From: Vulcanococcus sp. SFB_649D_100_25
GTDB lineage: Bacteria > Cyanobacteriota > Cyanobacteriia > PCC-6307 > Cyanobiaceae
DNA: 17,777 bases
Direction of reading: 5' to 3'
NCBI GenBank assembly: GCA_030833825.1
Contig: JAURGL010000017.1
Coordinates: forward strand, 1 to 17,777
The notes beneath the pieces were generated by a model that did not search any database, was not told the DNA's origin, and was given only the letters and a program-made list of their open reading frames with translations. Position 1 is the stretch's first letter; each line of letters opens with the position of its first letter. Shown in pieces: positions 14,870 to 17,777 of the stretch. The translations under genes and the position numbers were made by a program.

Positions 14870-15822
14870 GGGCCCGCCTCCGCAAGGGAGGCCTTCGGAT
14901 GCCAGAGCTGATTGCGGCGGTTAATCAACACCACACTCACCAGGGCCAGGGCAGCGCCGAGCCACTGGAGCGGCCGCAATTGCTCCTGCAGCAGAACCAC
15001 CCCGCAGAGCAGGGCAAACACCGGCGTCAGGAAGGTCAGCGAGGTGAAGCTGGTGAGGTCACCGCGGTTGGCGAACCAGAAAAACAGGCCATAGGCCAGG
15101 GCGCTTCCGAACACAGCGGCGTAGGCCATCAGCCCCCAATCCAGGCTGCTCCAGTGGGGCCAGAAGCCAGGGGCGCTGGGGTTCCAGAGGCTTTCGGTCG
15201 CCGATCCCAGCAGCAGCGGCACGGCCCCCAGGAGCATGTGCCAACCCGTCACGGCCACAGGATCGCTGTGGCGGCAGGCGTAGCGGCTGATCACCGTCCC
15301 TACGGCCATGGCCAGGGCCGCCGACAACATCCAGAGCTCGCCGTGGCTCCAGGCACGCTCACCCAAGGCCTCAGGTCCCATCAACCACCACTGCCTCAGC
15401 AGCGCCGATGGCAGCCCGAGGCAGAGGATGCCGAGCAACCCCACCAACAAGCCGATCCAACCGACCGGATTAATGGCCTCACCGAACAGGGTGCGGGCGA
15501 GCAAGGCCACCAGCAGCGGCTGGGAATCGATCAAGACCGACCCCAATCCCGCCCCTGTGCCAGCCAAGCCGCGGGCCAGTAAACCTTGAAAAGCGGTGGC
15601 GTCCACCAAGGCGAACAGGGCTATCCAGAGCCAATCGCGGGGATCGCAGCGCAAGGGCCTCCCCAACAGAGCAGCCGCCACCAGGACCAGCAGGCCCGCC
15701 GGCAGCAGGCGCAGCCAGGCCAGGGTGAGGGGCCCTGCCCCTTCCAGCAACGGCCTCATCGCTGCCATCGCGGTGCCCCAGAGGGCAAAGGGCAGCAGCA
15801 TCGCCAGCCAGCGCAGATTCAC
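14866..15822 (-). CDS. EamA/DMT-superfamily transporter
   Basis: This 318-residue membrane protein is built from two EamA halves (about residues 5-140 and 160-300) that together give ten predicted helices. Examples are LAWLRLLPAGLLVLVAAALL in the first half and FLTPVFALLCGVVLL in the second. WLRLLPAGLL and the FQGLLARGLAGTGAGLGSVL region match typical bacterial drug/metabolite exporters. Family members move amino acids, metabolites or, in the ArnE/F and nucleotide-sugar branches, sugar-linked carriers. The start is GTG at 15822, 47 bases from the divergent sppA gene. It is the first gene of the EamA-GT4-GT39 unit, with a four-base ATGA overlap into GT4. The substrate cannot be assigned from sequence, though the context suggests sugar or lipid-linked cargo. 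Confidence 0.88.
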   Translation of the reverse strand: MNLRWLAMLLPFALWGTAMAAMRPLLEGAGPLTLAWLRLLPAGLLVLVAAALLGRPLRCDPRDWLWIALFALVDATAFQGLLARGLAGTGAGLGSVLIDSQPLLVALLARTLFGEAINPVGWIGLLVGLLGILCLGLPSALLRQWWLMGPEALGERAWSHGELWMLSAALAMAVGTVISRYACRHSDPVAVTGWHMLLGAVPLLLGSATESLWNPSAPGFWPHWSSLDWGLMAYAAVFGSALAYGLFFWFANRGDLTSFTSLTFLTPVFALLCGVVLLQEQLRPLQWLGAALALVSVVLINRRNQLWHPKASLAEAGP

Positions 15823-15869
15823 CGGCCCCAGCCGCCCACAGGCTCCTTTTTAAGATCCAGCCACCACAA

Positions 15870-16688
15870 ATGGTTTCCATGCCCTGGCCCTGGCGACGCA
15901 AGTCACGCCGCAAACTCGCGCGGATCGCCATCGAGGGGCCGATCGCTGCCGGGACCCGCAAGCGGGTTCTGAAGGCCTTGAAGGAGGTGGAGCAGCGGGA
16001 GTGTCCCGCCCTCCTGCTGCGCATCGACAGCCCCGGCGGCACCGTCGGGGACAGTCAGGAAATTCATGCCGCCCTGCTGCGCCTGCGCGCCAAGCAATGC
16101 AAGGTGGTGGCGAGTTTCGGCAACATCTCCGCCTCCGGCGGTGTCTACATCGGTGTGGCCGCAGACAAGATTGTGTCCAATCCGGGGACTATCACCGGAT
16201 CGATCGGGGTGATCCTGCGGGGGAACAACCTGTCGCGGCTCCTGGAGCGGATCGGCATCCAGTTCGAAACCGTGAAGAGCGGCCTCTACAAGGACATCCT
16301 CTCGCCGGATCGGGCCCTTAGCGCTGGGGAGCGCCAACTGCTGCAGGAGCTGATCGATTCCAGCTACGGGCAATTTGTCGCCGCGGTGGCCGAGGGAAGA
16401 CACCTGAGCGAAGAGGACGTGCGCCGCTTTGCCGATGGCCGTGTCTTCAGCGGAGCGCAGGCCCAAGCCCTCGGTCTGGTGGATGCATTGGGCGATGAGG
16501 AAACCGCCCGCCGCATGGCCTGTGAACTGGCGGGTCTCGATCTGGAGAAAACCAAGCCGATCACCTTTGGCAAGGAGAAAACCAAGTTCGGCGGGATCAT
16601 CCCGGGTCGCTCCCTGTTCAACGGCGTCTCGGACTGGATCAAGCTGGAGTTCAACGCCGGCCAACCCCTCTGGCTGCACCGCCCATGA
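15870..16688 (+). CDS. sppA: Signal peptide peptidase SppA, short S49 form
   Basis: This is a 272-residue serine protease of family S49 that degrades cleaved signal peptides and related membrane fragments with a Ser/Lys dyad. Ser89 in NISASGGVYIG is the nucleophile and Lys141 in SGLYKDILSP is the expected general base. The substrate-binding core RIDSPGGTVGDSQEIH (51-66) and NPGTITGSIGVI (104-115) are intact. No N-terminal transmembrane helix is visible (MVSMPWPWRRKSRRKLARIA), so it is the short, probably cytosolic form and not the membrane-anchored long one. An ATG at codon 4 is an alternative start. Its stop overlaps the aroH ATG (ATGA). The 47-base space to the divergent EamA gene includes TAAGAT (15851-15856), a possible -10 element with no clear -35. 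Confidence 0.93.
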   Translation: MVSMPWPWRRKSRRKLARIAIEGPIAAGTRKRVLKALKEVEQRECPALLLRIDSPGGTVGDSQEIHAALLRLRAKQCKVVASFGNISASGGVYIGVAADKIVSNPGTITGSIGVILRGNNLSRLLERIGIQFETVKSGLYKDILSPDRALSAGERQLLQELIDSSYGQFVAAVAEGRHLSEEDVRRFADGRVFSGAQAQALGLVDALGDEETARRMACELAGLDLEKTKPITFGKEKTKFGGIIPGRSLFNGVSDWIKLEFNAGQPLWLHRP

Positions 16689-17062
16689 GCAGCACCCGTC
16701 AGCTCTACGCCCTGCGGGGCGCCACCACGGCCACAGACAACAGCCGCGAAGCGATCAGCGCGGCGGTGTCTGAACTATTGGATGACCTGGTGGCCCGCAA
16801 CGGGCTGGAGGGACCTCAGATCCTCTCGCTGACGTTTTCTGTGACCGCTGATCTCGACGCCTGCTTCCCTGCCGCGATCGCCCGACACCGCCACGGCTGG
16901 GATGGGGTCGCCCTGCTCGATTGCCAGCAGATGGCCGTAGCGGGAGATCTCGAGCGCTGCATCCGCCTGCTGGCCCACGTCTGGTTGGAGCAGCCGCCAC
17001 GCCACAGCTACCTGCGAGAGGCCGCCAAGCTCAGGCCCGACTTGGCCGCCGCGGGCCGCTGA
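16685..17062 (+). CDS. aroH: Chorismate mutase, AroH type
   Basis: The enzyme converts chorismate to prephenate, the committed step to phenylalanine and tyrosine. It is the small pseudo-barrel trimeric AroH class, 125 residues. LRGATTATDNS (10-20) supplies the active-site Arg11, equivalent to Arg7 of B. subtilis AroH. LLDCQQMAVAGDLERCIRLL (77-96) includes Arg94, equivalent to Arg90. HSYLREAAKLRPDL retains the C-terminal active-site tyrosine. Aligning back from CIR, the position of B. subtilis Glu78 is Gln82 here. The gene starts inside the end of sppA by four bases, so translation is coupled. Confidence 0.94.
   Translation: MSSTRQLYALRGATTATDNSREAISAAVSELLDDLVARNGLEGPQILSLTFSVTADLDACFPAAIARHRHGWDGVALLDCQQMAVAGDLERCIRLLAHVWLEQPPRHSYLREAAKLRPDLAAAGR
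16874..16881. repeat. HIP1 octamer GCGATCGC
   Basis: An exact copy within aroH, encoding part of Ala-Ala-Ile-Ala. Confidence 0.8.
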
Positions 17063-17171
17063 CGCAAGCCAGTCGCATCTGGTCACACCTGCCAGCATCC
17101 CGACCGCCCACTTCAGTCGCTTGGGGACAGGCAGCCCCTAAGAATGAGGCCAAGGCGAGATCCAACCCCAG

Positions 17172-17762
17172 ATGGCACAACTGCAACGCTTGGCCGTCAC
17201 CGCAGCAACCCTGCTCGGTGTGACAGGAGCTGTGCTCGGAGGAGCGGAGACCCTGAAACCAGGATCTGCGCGTGCCCAGGGGACACCGAGCATCCTTGAG
17301 TTCCGATGGGAAGACAACAAGGACTATCGAAAGCTCTACTACTTCACCACCAATACGGTGCGCGGGCAGCGGGCTGAATACTATTTTGTTCTCAAACCTA
17401 AGGATCGCAAAACTGCAATCCTGAAGTTGGCGATTGCAGTCCCCAAGAGTTTCGAAACGACGATCACTCCGAGCAACGTTCAGCTCTGCTACATGAAGGC
17501 GGGGAGCTTCACCAAGCGGACCCGCTGTGAGACGACCATCCCAGCCACAGTGGAAGTCACGCCGGATGGCCGCTCGATTGAGGTCTTCCCTGACACCCCG
17601 GTACCGGTGGGCAAAACCATCGGGGTATACATGAATGTGATCAACCCCCCCAGTGCTGGGATGTTCCAGTTCAACGCCCTGGCCCAGGCTCCCGGCGCCG
17701 TGCCGATCTCTGGCTACCTGGGCAGCTGGTTGATCCAGGTGGACGCCAGCGAATCCTTCTAG
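17172..17762 (+). CDS. Exported DUF2808 protein
   Basis: This 196-residue DUF2808 protein is of a family found almost only in cyanobacteria and has no assigned function. An N-terminal signal peptide runs to about residue 36: a hydrophobic stretch (VTAATLLGVTGAVLGG), then an Ala-rich cleavage region ending ARAQ. The mature domain is beta-rich, with FVLKPKDRKTAILKLAIAVP, a Cys pair (LCYMKAG and TRCETT, both on one predicted face) and NVINPPSAGMFQF. It is probably periplasmic or surface-associated. The 109 bases after aroH contain no convincing promoter. The last 15 bases of the window, after the TAG, carry nothing I can identify. Confidence 0.85.
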   Translation: MAQLQRLAVTAATLLGVTGAVLGGAETLKPGSARAQGTPSILEFRWEDNKDYRKLYYFTTNTVRGQRAEYYFVLKPKDRKTAILKLAIAVPKSFETTITPSNVQLCYMKAGSFTKRTRCETTIPATVEVTPDGRSIEVFPDTPVPVGKTIGVYMNVINPPSAGMFQFNALAQAPGAVPISGYLGSWLIQVDASESF

Positions 17763-17777
17763 AAGAGCCGGGAGCCA

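Noticed and set aside
17121..17145. Promoter before DUF2808 (TTGGGG and TAAGAAT)
   Set aside because: The spacing of about 12 bases is too short for a standard sigma-70 promoter, and the match at -35 is poor.

Overview
This window reads as chromosomal DNA of a GC-rich picocyanobacterium (Synechococcus/Cyanobium type). The evidence is a proton-pumping NDH-1 subunit (NdhB), a Vipp1-type PspA/IM30 protein, a DUF2808 secreted protein, AroH-type chorismate mutase, and four exact copies of the cyanobacterial HIP1 octamer GCGATCGC. Genes are packed tightly, with many overlapping start/stop pairs. Almost all of the DNA is visibly about 65-70% GC, with two exceptions: the first ~130-150 bases and the 5.1-7.1 kb interval.

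Layout. (1) 1-150: an AT-richer scrap that encodes, in a different frame from topA, a glycine-rich tail ending GGKGIVIVRY. It is joined to the 3' part of topA (minus strand, to 2726) and is probably an assembly chimera or a recombination junction. (2) 2803-5102: ndhB and a translationally coupled MacB/DevA/LolD-type ABC ATPase, divergent from topA. (3) 5103-7142: a 312-base gene-free leader with two small hairpins, then a low-GC, cysteine-free glycoside hydrolase family 8 gene, probably horizontally acquired. It ends by overlapping the stop codon of the next gene. (4) 7139-11282, minus strand: vipp1, trxA, a class I aminotransferase, a biotin-protein ligase and a LytM (M23) peptidase, closely spaced or overlapping and probably one transcription unit. 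(5) 11370-11939: a DciA-like DUF721 protein with an added four-cysteine zinc ribbon. (6) 11933-15822, minus strand: an EamA/DMT transporter, a GT4 glycosyltransferase and an ArnT-like membrane glycosyltransferase. (7) 15870-17762, plus strand: a short cytosolic SppA-type S49 protease, aroH (4-base overlap) and a DUF2808 exported protein.

Most of the region is ordinary housekeeping content. The parts that merit attention are the topA 3' junction, the GH8 island with its unassigned C-terminal module, the DciA variant with a zinc ribbon, the lipid-linked sugar transfer cassette, and the Glu-to-Gln change in the AroH active site. I found no CRISPR array, tRNA, rRNA, transposase or integrase, and no clear multi-gene defence or novel system.
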